Positions 12,762 through 23,500 of a stretch of DNA of 64,000 nt are shown here, piece after piece. This stretch comes from Triatoma infestans. Lineage: Eukaryota > Arthropoda > Insecta > Hemiptera > Reduviidae. How positions within the stretch are numbered: position 1 is the first letter of the stretch; each line of letters opens with the position of its first letter. The stretch lies in contig JAAEAF010014564.1 of NCBI GenBank assembly GCA_011037195.1, forward strand, positions 1-64,000. The letters run 5' to 3'. A program made the position numbers and the translations under genes. Below the pieces are notes generated by a model. That model worked only from the letters and a program-made list of their open reading frames with translations. It searched no databases and was not told where the DNA came from.

Positions 12762-13649
12762 AATTTAATTTGGATGAATTAATTAAGTTTTTACAAAATT
12801 GATAATGCTAATGAATTCAAAAAATAATATAATTTTAATAAAAATAGAAAAATATATTAATAATTCTTATTGTATAATTTCATTAACAATATTATTTCTT
12901 TAATTTTCAGGGTCAACATGGATTGTATTTAAATTGGTGACGATTTACTTTGCAAAATTTTTAGAAAAAGTGAAGATTACATGTGCTTCATGTAATAGAG
13001 GAAAAATTTATTTCCTGTGTTGGCATTTGAAGGAAGTTAATCAAAGGGCCAGTATAGTATTTTATAAGTTTTGACCAGTTAAAATTGGGAATTATCAGCA
13101 ATTAAAATGACAAAATAATCTAATGTACTAAGTGATTTGAAACAAAAAAAAACACATACTTAAAAAAAAAAAAAATAAGAAAATAATATTGTAAATTTCA
13201 TTAACTGAATACTGCACAATCGACTCAGTAACTCCATTTCTGCACCAAATTACACGGAACTAAACAATTATTTTGTAATTAGGATAAAGTTAAGCAATGA
13301 AGGAAAAAAAAAATTAAAACAAAAAAGTGAATAAGAAATATTTTTCTATTTATCATAATTCAGCATTTATTTTTATAGTACCAGAAATGAGAATCTTTTA
13401 TTGACAGCAACAATGGAAAATTATATGCGAAAAGATAATGTTAATATTATTAATTTTTGGTAAAACATATTCAACAATGCTAGAAACGAATGGTGATACT
13501 CTGATTTTATTTGTTTGCAAGTGAAAGTGGGCCTAAAGTAACTTAATGTGAACTTGGTAGACAAAAAAAAAATATCAATAGAAAATACAAATCAGGATAA
13601 TAATTTTTATTTATATATGGAATAGCACCAACATATTATTTGTGCATAT
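12762..13649. other. Intergenic, nothing recognised
   Basis: AT-rich sequence with A-runs downstream of the synaptotagmin gene. No coding signal or repeat family was identified. Confidence 0.5.
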
Positions 13650-14145
13650 AATCATCAAAATAAACTGTTCAGCAAAAACGCACTTCCTCCGGACATCCAG
13701 TTTTCTCTAAACTTGGAATTTTGGCCAACCTTTTATTATTTACTTCTAATTAATATTAATTAGACGATAAAATTGTATAATAAACTAAAATAGCTCTTTA
13801 GAGGAAAACACAACCTTATCCCACCTCTAAAAACCCCAAAGTTGTAGTTCTTTAAATTTGTAGTTATTATTGAAAGAAAATCCATTTCCAAAGAAGAGCA
13901 ATTTTCGAGAAAATCTCAAAAAACCGTCAAGTATTACTTCCAGTTGATCGATTTTGTTCAAAATATTATTGTCGGGTCCTATGCTAGCGCTTAAAGTAAA
14001 TATCAAGTTTGATATGCACATTCACAGACTAATTTCTAAAAACCACTTTTTCGGACTCAGGAAACCTCAATAGCGTATATATCTGGTGAAAACTCGATAT
14101 CGAAAATTTGATACTATCGCAGTTCTTCCTCTTATAAGTAAATAA
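13650..14145 (-). repeat. Helentron-like repeat copy, minus orientation
   Basis: Contains the internal phrases CGCACTTCC, GGAAAACACAACC and CGATATCGAAAATTTG and ends in a TTCCTCTTA motif near 14120-14145, matching the terminus at 42215-42245 of the complete copy. Confidence 0.65.
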
Positions 14146-15639
14146 GAAAAAGTATAAATATTGGAAGAGGTAAATAACGAGGTTAAATAGAGACATTATG
14201 TACAGTTCGCATATGCTAAAGAAAAAATTAGATGATGATAATAATACTATAATGCCGTAAGAAGAAAGCAATGTTAAAATGACTTCAGAAAGAGGGCAGT
14301 GGATGAAACACGGATCGGATCAAGGTGCGGATCCCCCACTTTGGATGGCTGAGGGAAAAATAAATGAAACTAAAGAACAAGCATTAGGGTTTACTTTGAT
14401 TAAAAAAAAAAAAAAAACTTTTTCTGTAAAAATAAACAATATTTGAAGTACTAAGTAGGTCGGTCTCTTTTCTTTTGCCTCGCGAAACTGCTGTTATTGT
14501 TTGGGACTTTATATCTATTTCCCGAATTCGCTTACTTAGAAGCTGTTTATAAAATAAACAGTTTATTGAATATATTTTAAGTAACGTGTAGCGAATAAAT
14601 CTATGCTTGAGTATTCAGTCCTAATGATTATGAGATATAATGGTTACTTTGAAGCGAATAGTTACCAAATTGCCAGTGATTGGTATATTTCGTACCATAC
14701 TCTTAACATTGGTAACACTGCAGAGTACATCGAACCTCACTGTTTAATTTATATGCAGATGACAAGTGGTTGGTACGAGCTTGAAGTGTAAATCCTTCCG
14801 TAGATTCAGAAAAGTTTCTATCTCTTTAATATTTTTAATCATGAGCAAAAAATGGCGAATTAAAATGAACGCAGAAAAATCCAAAATACCAAATTAGCTC
14901 TCTAGCGAGACTCTTGACCTTTTTACTTTGTTTTAATAACTACTCTCTTCCTGTTATAAATCTGAAAAGCGTTGCATAGGGCTCTCCAAAGATAAAAAAA
15001 CTCACTTGGAACGGTGCAAACAAGATTTAAAAGATAAGCAATTATTGAACGTGCCAAACTTCTTTACATACGATAAAAAACAATATAGAATTAAGACTGA
15101 TACAAATTACCATATAATATGGGCCAACGAACTAGAGCAGTGGTTTTAGTCAAACCAAATCAAATCGATGAATCCAACCTAAGCTATACCAACAAACACT
15201 TGATGCTCCTTATGTCACAAACTGAACTCTTTTATAACGATCTCAAAATCCTTTTCGTACTCGCAATGATAAAATATCACAAATACCATGGCTTCTCTGA
15301 CAATTAAGTATCAGTGTACCTTCTACCATAATTGAAACTCCAGATCAGAGCCACCAAAATTTCTTTCGGTTCTGATCGGCACTAATGGTTCATATTCTCC
15401 ATATCTTAAATCTTATTTCTTCCTTACATTTCATTACTCTGCACAAACAGCAAATTTTTAATTGATTAGGGGGAAAAAAGTAGTAGTAGAAATTTAATAT
15501 CTGAGTAAAAAAAATCTGAAGGGTTAATCTGGGGGTATTAACCTATCCTAATCTTGGCAAGGAGAAAAGTGATGACTATAGTCTCAGTAGATCTAAAAAC
15601 ATTGAACCAACTACATATAAATTTGAAATTAACGCCACA
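14146..15639. other. Intergenic, nothing recognised
   Basis: A GC-richer patch at 14300-14350 and several short open frames occur, but no domain, splice pattern or repeat family could be assigned. Confidence 0.45.
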
Positions 15640-16900
15640 AATTCCGCACAACTATACAAATTTTTTTGTTTTTTGTTTCGAATAAAAGTAATACGTTTTT
15701 ATCTGTGAAGAGTTAGCATATCAAGTTTAAAGGAAATCTTTATAGTCGCTATCGAGAAAGTTCAAAAAACTCACAAATCTATTCTATAAAGTTGTACTTC
15801 CGGTTAACTGAATTTTTTCAAGTTCGGAATTCCATCATTGCTTCCAATGTGTATTAATATGTAGGTGGTTAAATATACTGAAGTGGTAGTTTATTCGGCC
15901 TCCGGCAGGCGAAATTTTATTATTGAAATAAAAAGTGATATTACAAAAAAAAAGTTCTTTACGTGATAGCATAAGCTACTTTTCCTCCAGCAGTCCCAAG
16001 AAATCAATTTTCCCGGGAAAATTCTTTAAATAAAATTGATAGGTATTGTGTGTGTAGATAGTATAAAGTGTAAAGAAAATTGCTGTGACCGTTTTCGAGG
16101 AAAGTGCGAATGCCTGAAAAAAATCATTCAGTAAAGTACCACTTCTGGTTGATGGATTTTGCATGAAATCCTACCTAAGCGGAATAGCAACTTTAAGTTT
16201 TCTACGACTCTTCGATTTTGAGGTATTTGTTAAAATACGTATACAGACTATTGCTAAAAACTTTTTTTTTTGTATTCAGGGGATCCTAAAACTTGTATTT
16301 CCGAAGAAAAACTCAATTTCGAAAATTTGGCTCGATCACGTAAAAAATCTGTTCAGTAAAAACTCACTTCGGATCAACGTTTTTCTTCAAATTTGGAATT
16401 TTGGCAACATAATTAATGAATATTATTTAGATGATAGAATTTTATGGTAAACTAAAATAGCACTCTAGAGGAAAAATAAATTTCACCTCTCCCCAAAAAA
16501 ACCGCCTTAAATGAATTTTCCCAGAGAAATGTTTCAAATAAAAATTCCTCTAGAATGTGTAATTGATATTCCAAATTTAAAGAAAACCATAGGAGTCGTT
16601 TTCCAAAAATAAAAATCGCAAAAAAGTGAAAAACTATTCATTAAAGTGTACTTCCAGTTAAGGAATTTTGAAAGAGTAACTTACTGTAGGATCCCATTGT
16701 GATACCTACCTAAACGTAATATCAAGCTTGAACTTTTTCAATGTTTCTATTTTTGAGTTATGCTGGTCATATACACACATAGATCATTTTCTAAAAATAC
16801 TCTCCTTCGGAGATAGCCAAATTTTAGCTACAACTTACGGTTTTCGCGGAAGAATACAGGTTATCCAAAATGTTTAGATTTTTTTCCAAAGAAGAATATA
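15640..16900 (-). repeat. Helentron-like repeat array, minus orientation, several units
   Basis: Diverged tandem units recur; the ACTTCCGGTT-like landmark appears near 15794, 16138, 16363 and 16650. The last unit runs into the terminal phrases (TTTTTGAGTTATGCTGG, CATTTTCTAAAAA). Unit lengths vary between about 225 and 345 bp because of indels. Confidence 0.65.
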
Positions 16901-17078
16901 TATCTCATCAGCGATATTTTCCGTGATAGCCTGCTTCATTTTGTGGTCATCGACGGTTTATCTACTAAATTGTATCTAATGTTATATGTAGTTACATGTT
17001 ATATAAGTTATATGTTCGTATATTTTATACTTATGTATATGGTATATATATATATATATGTTCTTATATATACCTATA

Positions 17079-17310
17079 GGGAAGGGATTAGCTCAGTGGA
17101 TAGCGCCCTGGACCCCCACGCGAAGGACCCGGGTTCGAGTCCAGCTGTGCTTCCCTTAGATTTTTTTCTTGCTACAAGCCCATACAGCTCACTGTCCGGT
17201 GATGGACAGTGTTGTCTGTAACGAGAGAACACTGTCCGGAGGCCAGCAGTGCACTGAGAAGGCTCCGGGACGCCAATGACCAAAGATGTTGACGCGCCTT
17301 AAATTAAAAA
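17079..17310 (+). repeat. tRNA-derived SINE, family A, near full length
   Basis: Head GGGAAGGGATTAGCTCAGTGG, box B GGGTTCGAGTCC, then the tRNA-unrelated body with the internal inverted motif CTGTCCGGTGATGGACAG, and the tail GACGCGCCTTAAATTAAAAA running into TA repeats. This is one of the most complete copies and was used as the family reference. Confidence 0.88.
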
Positions 17311-17489
17311 ATATATATATACACTTATAGTACTTATTATATACTTATATGGTTATATGTACTTATGTTATAGAAGTATATATTTATATAAGTTATATGT
17401 TATGTAGTGTAATATATTGTAAATTGAGTGTATTAACTAAATTTGCTCTGTGGAAATTTATGTTATCACACTGTTTGATAAAAAGCATC

Positions 17490-17519
17490 CTGATGATGGG
17501 TGAACGCCTGAAACCGGTG
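17490..17519 (+). ncRNA. Hammerhead ribozyme relic (Penelope-like)
   Basis: CTGATGA, hairpin GGGT-GAAC-GCCT (weakened by two wobble pairs), then GAAACCGGTG. The nucleotide at the cleavage position is G rather than C, A or U, so self-cleavage is unlikely. Flanks match the better copy at 44383. Confidence 0.6.
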
Positions 17520-17640
17520 GATGACCACAAAAAGAAGCAGGCTATCCTGGAAAATATCTCTGATGCTTTTCAGCTCTGCGGAACCAAACACAACAAGAAT
17601 ATATCTAGTAGCATCACTCCATATCGTTGATGTTCAATAT

Positions 17641-18816
17641 ACAAGTCAAGGCTATTGCCGTTTTAAACACGTATTTTCAAGAATGTTACTTTAAAATAAT
17701 GGATTTAGTCGATGTAACGTTTTCAGTATGGGTCCAGCCAAAAATCGCATTCAATTAAAAATTCCAAATACAAAGTTAGGATTGAATGCTCCATCCAAAA
17801 TAAAAAAAATAAATTACGAGTCACCATTCGTTTGTAGAAAAAATGTTCTGTAAGAAATATCAATTTTCTTTCATTCTTTCTTTATATCATGAATAATATA
17901 ATATTTTCTTATAATATCCTCAAAATGCCCTTAACAGAATAAATAAATAAAATCAGAGAATGTCAATTACATAAATACCACATTGATTTATATACATAAT
18001 ATAAAAAGAAATTGATCCCCAAGGCTGTGTTTTTGGCCCAGTGTAATAAGACGACTTATCAGATTTAAGAAATAATATGAAATGAAATCTTATTTTTATA
18101 GATCACTTGGTAGTAAACACGCAGGGTTATATTGATATCATTTTAATGATAAAAATGTTAATATTTCTTGGATTTTTTTTTTTTTTATCAAAAACTGAGA
18201 TTTATATTTTTATTATGATAACTTTAAATTATTGATACATTGTTAAATATGTTTGATAATCAAGTTTATTACAAAAAAAATTAATTTGTATTAATAAATT
18301 ATTAACAATTGAAAAATTTTACACTTACATTATTTATATATGTATAACCTGTTTGAATTTGCATGCTTGAGAATATGTGTATAAACAATTAAAATAAAAA
18401 GTAAAAATATTCGATGGACTTTACGACAAAATAATAATGCTTAAATAAATATGTATTATATGGTCTCTACAAAGCTTGTAAAGAACAACTGAGAATAGCT
18501 ATTTGTATTAAAACTGTAAGTGATACTCATTATAGTAAATTGTGTACTATTATAATTATATTTATTTATCACACAATATTTTTTGCTTTTATAAATTTCC
18601 TAAATTTTTACCTTATGATCCAAGCGTTTTATAAAAAGTATATTACAAATTTTGCATAGATCTGATTGTCTATTCTGCTGCATGTGAAGATAAATTGTTA
18701 GTTTCATTGGAGAAAATCACTTTCTTACCAGAAACAATTTGGAATAAAGAGGTCAGATCAGACAAGCTGAAGTGTCATTTTGGTTTCAATTAGTATACAG
18801 TATAAACATATTCACA
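17641..18816. other. Intergenic, nothing recognised
   Basis: Strongly AT-rich tract with homopolymer runs; no coding signal or known repeat. Confidence 0.5.
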
Positions 18817-18990
18817 GGGAAGGGAATGGCTAAGTGGTTAGCGTACTGGACTCCAATGCGGAGGATCCGGGTTCGAGTCCAGCTGTGCTGCCCTTAGGTT
18901 TTTTCTTCCTAGGAGCCTCTACGGCTCACTGTCCGGGGGCGGCAGTGCACTGAGAAGGCTCCGGATCTGGACGCGCCCTAAATAAAAAAA
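18817..18990 (+). repeat. tRNA-derived SINE, family A, internally deleted, with target duplication
   Basis: Has the family head, box B (GGGTTCGAGTCC) and tail (GGACGCGCCCTAAATAAAAAA), but lacks the middle part around the GATGGACAG hairpin. A target-site duplication close to AACATTCACA flanks both sides, showing it moved as this unit. Confidence 0.85.
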
Positions 18991-20340
18991 AACATTCACA
19001 CAAATTTCCTAGCTAGTTATCATGTAGTTACATTGCATTATTTAGTTACTAGACTTAGGAAGTGTTCCAAATGGTTTGTAAACTATTTTTTCTTTTTCAG
19101 ATCTTCATTATCTCATTGTTTATCAATCGTAACTTTTACCTTTTACCTCTGTTTCACTTAATAAGCGAAGAACACCCGGAGAACTGTCAATGATCATAAA
19201 ATCAAACGAATAAAAAAAAAACTGATATTTTTTAACTCAGCTGACTTAACCACAACTGTTGATATTATTAGCGTTCTTTTCTGGATCACATGTAATCACT
19301 TCAACAACTACCTAAAGCTTTAACTTCTCTCTGCACAAACCACGGTCATTGCAAATGTCCATGGAATTCCCTGTGCAACAGATACATTTGCTTAGATTTC
19401 GTTCAATTTATGGAACTATGAGATGTCAAGTATCTTAACACATTCAGGGCTGACATAGTACATTACGTTCCCCCACTTTTGTAGCGCCTGGACGGGGGAC
19501 TGACTGGTTGTAAACTGTAGCTTTAACATTCAGCAAAGTACTTTTGTGTTCATAATATAAAATATAAATGAAAAAATAGTAAATATTACATAAACTGTAA
19601 CGGACTATTACACTAGAAAAACTTGTACAATAAGTAAGAATGTTACATACATTTAATTCCATCAAAAACTGTTACAATAACTATAGATAAAAGTAATTTT
19701 AATTTTATGGAGAAATGAGAAAGGAACTTTTACAATTATGAATATGTTGCATTCGGCAAGACTAATTGCATTTAACTCAAATTTTTTCTTTAATTATTAT
19801 TTTCTAATAAAAAATCCAGATTTGAAATGACTTACTGGAATAATATCAGTAATGGCACTTTATCAGATGAAGTGAATCAGCAAATAATTGTTTTATACAA
19901 TCTCAATTGATTTACAATTCTTACTTGTACTCAACTGTACTTAGTTATGTATGAATTAGATTACAAAAACTATTAAATTTCGGATAGTTTACTAATATGA
20001 TATAAACATTTCTAAGTATTTACGTCTGGTAAAGTATTTATAGATACTTTCATAATTTCGGATATTGCACAACATTAGTGGTTTTCAATTACTTAGTTAT
20101 AGTACAATTATTACAATTGCAAAATAATTATATAGCTAATTTTTAATAGCCCAAAAGAGATATCTGCTGCATGCAGTTACTTGGGGAGTAGCAACCCCCA
20201 AAGTTGCCAGAGCTTCAGTACTACATGCACTTCATCAGAACAGTACACAATACACTTAAACTACACACACTCTACCCTTTGCAGACAAGGACAAATACAG
20301 TACATAAACTAGGGTCGTTAATTGGCGTAGGCCAAGGGAG
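18991..20340. other. Intergenic, nothing recognised
   Basis: AT-rich; slightly GC-richer scraps near 19470-19500 and 20165-20340 may be transposon debris. No gene is supported. Confidence 0.45.
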
Positions 20341-20510
20341 AAGGAAGGGATTAGCTCAGTGGTAGCACGCTGGACTAGCAACGCGGAGGTGCCGGGTTCG
20401 AATCCAGCATGCTGTCCTTAGACTTTCTCTTTCTAGAAACCTCTACAGTTCATTGTAGAGGTGATAGGCAGTGTTGTCTGTAGCTAGAGAACATTGCTCG
20501 GAGGCCTCAG
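20341..20510 (+). repeat. tRNA-derived SINE, family A, 3' truncated
   Basis: Head GGAAGGGATTAGCTCAGTGG and box B GGGTTCGAATCC are clear; the body runs to GGAGGCCTCAG, then switches abruptly to Penelope-like sequence at about 20511. Confidence 0.8.
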
Positions 20511-20640
20511 AGCGAATTCACCAAGTTCGTGTAGAGAGTTCACTTCAACGCAATGTTTCTGTTACACTCACACTTGTTGGATGGAATATGCATGCTAAGA
20601 CGGATAAAATACCAGATGTTATCTAGCATTGCGGACCCAT
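20511..20640 (+). mobile_element. Penelope-like terminal relic without ribozyme core
   Basis: Shares CACTTCAACGCAATGTTTCT, the ACACTTGTTGG block and the GACGGATAAAATACCAGATG block with the copies at 33950-34140 and 51900-52110. The part that would contain the hammerhead is deleted between GTTGGATGG and AATATGCATGC. Confidence 0.6.
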
Positions 20641-21313
20641 CCATATGTTCTTACAAATGTTTTCAAATCTCCAGAATCTACTGGAGAAGTTTTTTCCCAC
20701 TTTGTCATTTCTCCAGGAAGTATTCTTAGTGATTTTTCCAATATTTGGATTTAATTGTATTTATCACACTTATATAGCTTTCCGCCAGAATATATTCTCA
20801 TTTGTCCGTTCAATCGTCCAGAACTATCGCACTGACCACACATATAACGCTTTGCACCAGTATTTGCTCTCTATATCTTAACAAATTTTGAGATGTAATA
20901 CGACTGTAGTCCTCACGCGTTGATATAGTGGCTAGAGCATTTGCCTTTGGTGCGAGAATTGAGTTGAGGGCAAAGGCGGAGTTGAGACACTAACGTGGGG
21001 AGTTGCAGTTAGTAGCTGATCATTTATGGGCTGTTGCGCCAAAGGTTTTGGTACTACTTAAATTGTACTCTCCACACATGGCTATTGTCTAGTACGTTTT
21101 CTCATATGTTCCATAACGTGCACAACTATAGTTACATTCACTGCATTTCTATGGCTTTTCTACAACAGTTTTCTATTATGATATTTCAAATATTCCATTG
21201 ATATACTACTGTAATTGGATTCATCACACTTGTTTTCTAATATATTTTTTCAAAACTCTGGATTGCGCAAACTACAACTGAATCACTACACTTATATTTG
21301 CCTATATGTGTAC
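20640..21313 (-). pseudogene. Degenerate C2H2 zinc fingers, continuation of the 21501-22493 array
   Basis: On the - strand, past the MITE, phrases such as GKYKCSDS, KCSECNYSCARYG, HMRKRT and YMCGQCDSSGRLNGQMRIYS occur in changing frames. They are recognisable zinc-finger remnants with lost Cys or His residues and many stops. A family-B SINE is inserted at about 20912-21050. The array was evidently longer before decay. Confidence 0.72.
20912..21050 (+). repeat. tRNA-derived SINE, family B, diverged
   Basis: Contains TAGTGGCTAGAGCATTTGCC and TTTGGTGCGAGAATT, matching the fuller family-B copy at 51110-51345. It interrupts the degenerate zinc-finger region. Confidence 0.6.
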
Positions 21314-21556
21314 CAGAGGCGTCTATCCAGAGTGATCAAGTCATTCAAAGAACGCACAAAATTTCAAATTCTCTAATTCTTGTCTTTATAATGTACATGG
21401 GTTGGTGATGGTGATATGTGAGTGTGTGTGTGTGTGTGTGTAACAATTATACTTTCTTTGTATCTATTAATTAAAGAGTTTGTGACAAAGAGGATTCGTT
21501 TCATTTGGGTGGAGAGTTAAAGAACGTCCAATTTTGAACACTAGGAGACGTTACTG
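21314..21556 (-). mobile_element. hAT-type MITE inside the zinc-finger array
   Basis: Both ends start CAG (CAGAGGCGTCT at 21314; CAGTAACGTCT on the other strand from 21556), and they are flanked by 8-bp sequences ATGTGTAC and ATGTGTAG, a one-mismatch target duplication as expected for hAT elements. It carries a GT repeat at 21419-21441 and has no coding capacity. A related copy lies at 52705-52899. The insertion separates the open finger array from its degenerate continuation. Confidence 0.75.
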
Positions 21557-22493
21557 ATGTGTAGTTACATGTCTTTTCAAATGTCCAGATATAGTACAAC
21601 TGAGCACTCTTATTAGGCTTATCGCCAGTATGTATTCTCATATGTTTTTTCAAGATTTCGGATCTATTACTACTATAATTGCATAAACTACACTTAAATG
21701 GCTTTTCGCCTGAATGTATTCTGATATGTCTTTTCAATCTGTCAGAGCTAGCACAACAATAATTGCAAGCGCTACAGCTATATGGCGGCTTTTCGCCAGT
21801 ATGTATTCTCATATGCACTTTCAAGTTATGGGATCTGATACTACTATAATTGCATTCACTACACTTGTAAGGCTTTTCTCCAGTATGTATTCTCATATGC
21901 TGTTTCAAATTTTGGGAATTAGAACTACTATAATTGCATTCAGTACACTTACAAGGCTTTTCGCCTGTATGTATTCTCATATGTCTTTTCAAATCTCCAG
22001 ATGTAGTGCAACAATAAGTGCACTCACTGCATTTAAAAGGCTTTTCTCCAGTATGTATTCTCATATGTTTATTCAAGTTTTCGGATCTAGAACTGTTGTA
22101 ATTGCATTCACTACACTTATAAGGTTTTTCACCAGTATGTATTCTTAAATGCATTTTCAATTCTCCTTTAGTTGTACTACAATAACTGCACTCACTACAC
22201 TTATAAGGCTTTACACCAGTATGTCTTCTCATGTGGATTTTCAATCCTCCAAGTCTGGCACTACGATAATTGCACTCACTACATTTATAAGGCTTTTCGC
22301 CAGTATGTGTTCTCATATGTGTTTCCAAATGATCAGGTCTAATGCAAGTATAATTGCATTCACTACACGTATATGACTTTCCGCCACTATGTTTTTTCGT
22401 ATGTTTTATCAAGTTTTCGGATTGTGTACAACTATAATTAGATTCAACACATTTGCCTAGCTCTTCGGCCATATCATTTTTACAATCTTCCAT
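21501..22493 (-). CDS. C2H2 zinc-finger protein, nine complete fingers, C-terminus altered
   Basis: An open frame of 330 codons. After an acidic N-terminus with one degenerate finger (about residues 10-36) come nine regular C-x2-C-x12-H-x3-H fingers joined by TGEKPYKC-type linkers, ending near residue 288. Known: such arrays usually bind DNA in the nucleus; the target cannot be predicted here. The last 40 or so residues are not finger-like: a +1 frame reads SGHLKRHVTTH, so finger 10 has been frameshifted, and the final codons lie inside the hAT MITE. A splice acceptor-like TTTCAG ends at 22504 on this strand, 10 bases before the ATG, so an upstream exon is likely and the real N-terminus may be longer. 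It may still be expressed as a truncated protein. Confidence 0.75.
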   Translation of the reverse strand: MEDCKNDMAEELGKCVESNYSCTQSENLIKHTKKHSGGKSYTCSECNYTCIRPDHLETHMRTHTGEKPYKCSECNYRSARLGGLKIHMRRHTGVKPYKCSECSYCSTTKGELKMHLRIHTGEKPYKCSECNYNSSRSENLNKHMRIHTGEKPFKCSECTYCCTTSGDLKRHMRIHTGEKPCKCTECNYSSSNSQNLKQHMRIHTGEKPYKCSECNYSSIRSHNLKVHMRIHTGEKPPYSCSACNYCCASSDRLKRHIRIHSGEKPFKCSLCNYSSNRSEILKKHMRIHTGDKPNKSAQLYYIWTFEKTCNYTSVTSPSVQNWTFFNSPPK

Positions 22494-22959
22494 TTCTGAA
22501 CAACTGAAATTTTATTTATCACAGCAATAAGTTATTCATCTTAATATGTTGTTACGATGGATTTATTATAAGTGATTCACTATATTTATAACGTTTCTCT
22601 ACAGCATACGGGGGTGCCTTTTATTATGTACTTCCATTTCTTCTCCCCTCCTGGATCTTAAAATCGCTTTCAGACGAATGGTTCTCTCGTCTGTGCTTCT
22701 TAACATACCGATTTCTCGCAACATGTACAGGAATTATTTAATTTGCTAACTTATATTACTACATGTCTTTTCCTTTACCTAATGAGTACTAGAATGCGGT
22801 GTTAAGTTGTCCTTAACAAATGTCAAATCTGTAACAATAAAGTATAACATTATACAATTGCTAATGTATTTTATTGTTAAAAATAAATTAGGTTTTTATT
22901 TTTTGCCTATAAACAATGAAGGTACAATATTTTAGTTATAATGTTTAAATATTATTGTG
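22494..22959. other. Upstream flank of the zinc-finger gene
   Basis: Likely intron or promoter sequence of the zinc-finger gene. A slightly GC-richer block at 22600-22730 is unassigned. Confidence 0.35.
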
Positions 22960-23019
22960 AGTTGTTTGTACGGCAATGCCCAGAGGAGTTTTTAATGAAA
23001 AAAGAATTCTTTGTTGCTC

Positions 23020-23052
23020 TACGTTTCGAGCACCATTGGTGCCTTTCTTCAG
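23020..23052 (-). ncRNA. Hammerhead ribozyme motif, intact core (Penelope-like)
   Basis: Read on -: CTGAAGA, then a stem II hairpin GCACC-AAT-GGTGC, then GAAACGTA. Stem I pairs GCTT with GAGC. The cleavage triplet would be GTA. All invariant core positions (CTGANGA and GAAA) are present. Stem III is just AC/GT with no loop, a form expected to act as a dimer. The role would be cleavage of the retroelement RNA; activity is inferred, not shown. Confidence 0.65.
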
Positions 23053-23164
23053 AAGCTCTGCAAAATTTTGAAATGTACATTATTGTACAGTATAGTAGTA
23101 AAGAAAAAGGGCATACATTTATAACCAATGAAAGAAAATTTTTTAAATTAATAAAATATAAATA

Positions 23165-23212
23165 GAACAGATTGAGCATAACATAAATTAATCTCTTATG
23201 CTCAATCTGTTC
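23165..23212. repeat. 17-bp perfect inverted repeat at the centre of the Penelope-like pair
   Basis: GAACAGATTGAGCATAA and its exact reverse complement flank a 14-base spacer. A further TTATGCTCAAT copy lies at about 23267. It marks the joint between the two inverted terminal segments. Confidence 0.75.
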
Positions 23213-23500
23213 TGTTAATATTTCTTTAATTTAAAATTTTTATCAAATCCTAGCTAATTAATATCTTATGCTCAATGTGTTCTGTTACTATTTCTTTAAT
23301 TTAAACATTTTTCTTTCATTTGTTATAAATGTATGCACTTTTTCTTTACTTCTACTCTGTACAATAATGTACCTTTTATCCAATAAATTTTACAGAGCTC
23401 CTGAAATAGGGCACCGTGGTACCCAAAACGCAGAGCAACAAAGAATTCTTTTTTCTTTAAAAACCTCTCTAGCCATTGCCGTACAAACATCTCATTAAAA

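Larger units (their letters stand above)
16905..17640. mobile_element. Inverted pair of Penelope-like terminal segments interrupted by a SINE
   Basis: The left arm (about 16905-16985) is the reverse complement of the segment GATGACCACAAAAAGAAGC...GATAGCC found after the hammerhead core in other copies. The right arm (about 17425-17640) has the same segment on +, with a hammerhead relic. Between them lie TA repeats and a full SINE. Inverted terminal segments are typical of Penelope-like retroelements. Confidence 0.6.
22960..23500. mobile_element. Inverted pair of Penelope-like terminal segments
   Basis: The left arm (22960-23180) and right arm (about 23270-23500) are inverted, diverged copies sharing the TTTCTTTAATTTAAA, AATGTACATTATTGTAC-like and GCCATTGCCGTAC-like blocks. 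The left arm carries a hammerhead core on -, the right arm a decayed one on +. Confidence 0.65.

Noticed and set aside
15640..16900. CRISPR-like array
   Set aside because: Unit length is hundreds of bases, units are diverged and there are no unique spacers. These are tandem units of a eukaryotic transposon.
17079..17160. tRNA gene suggested by good box A and box B sequences
   Set aside because: The tRNA-like head cannot fold into a full cloverleaf with a paired acceptor stem, is followed by a repeated SINE body, and occurs at many sites.
21714..22376. Open frames on + across the zinc-finger gene
   Set aside because: They are antisense shadows of the repeated finger codons on the - strand.
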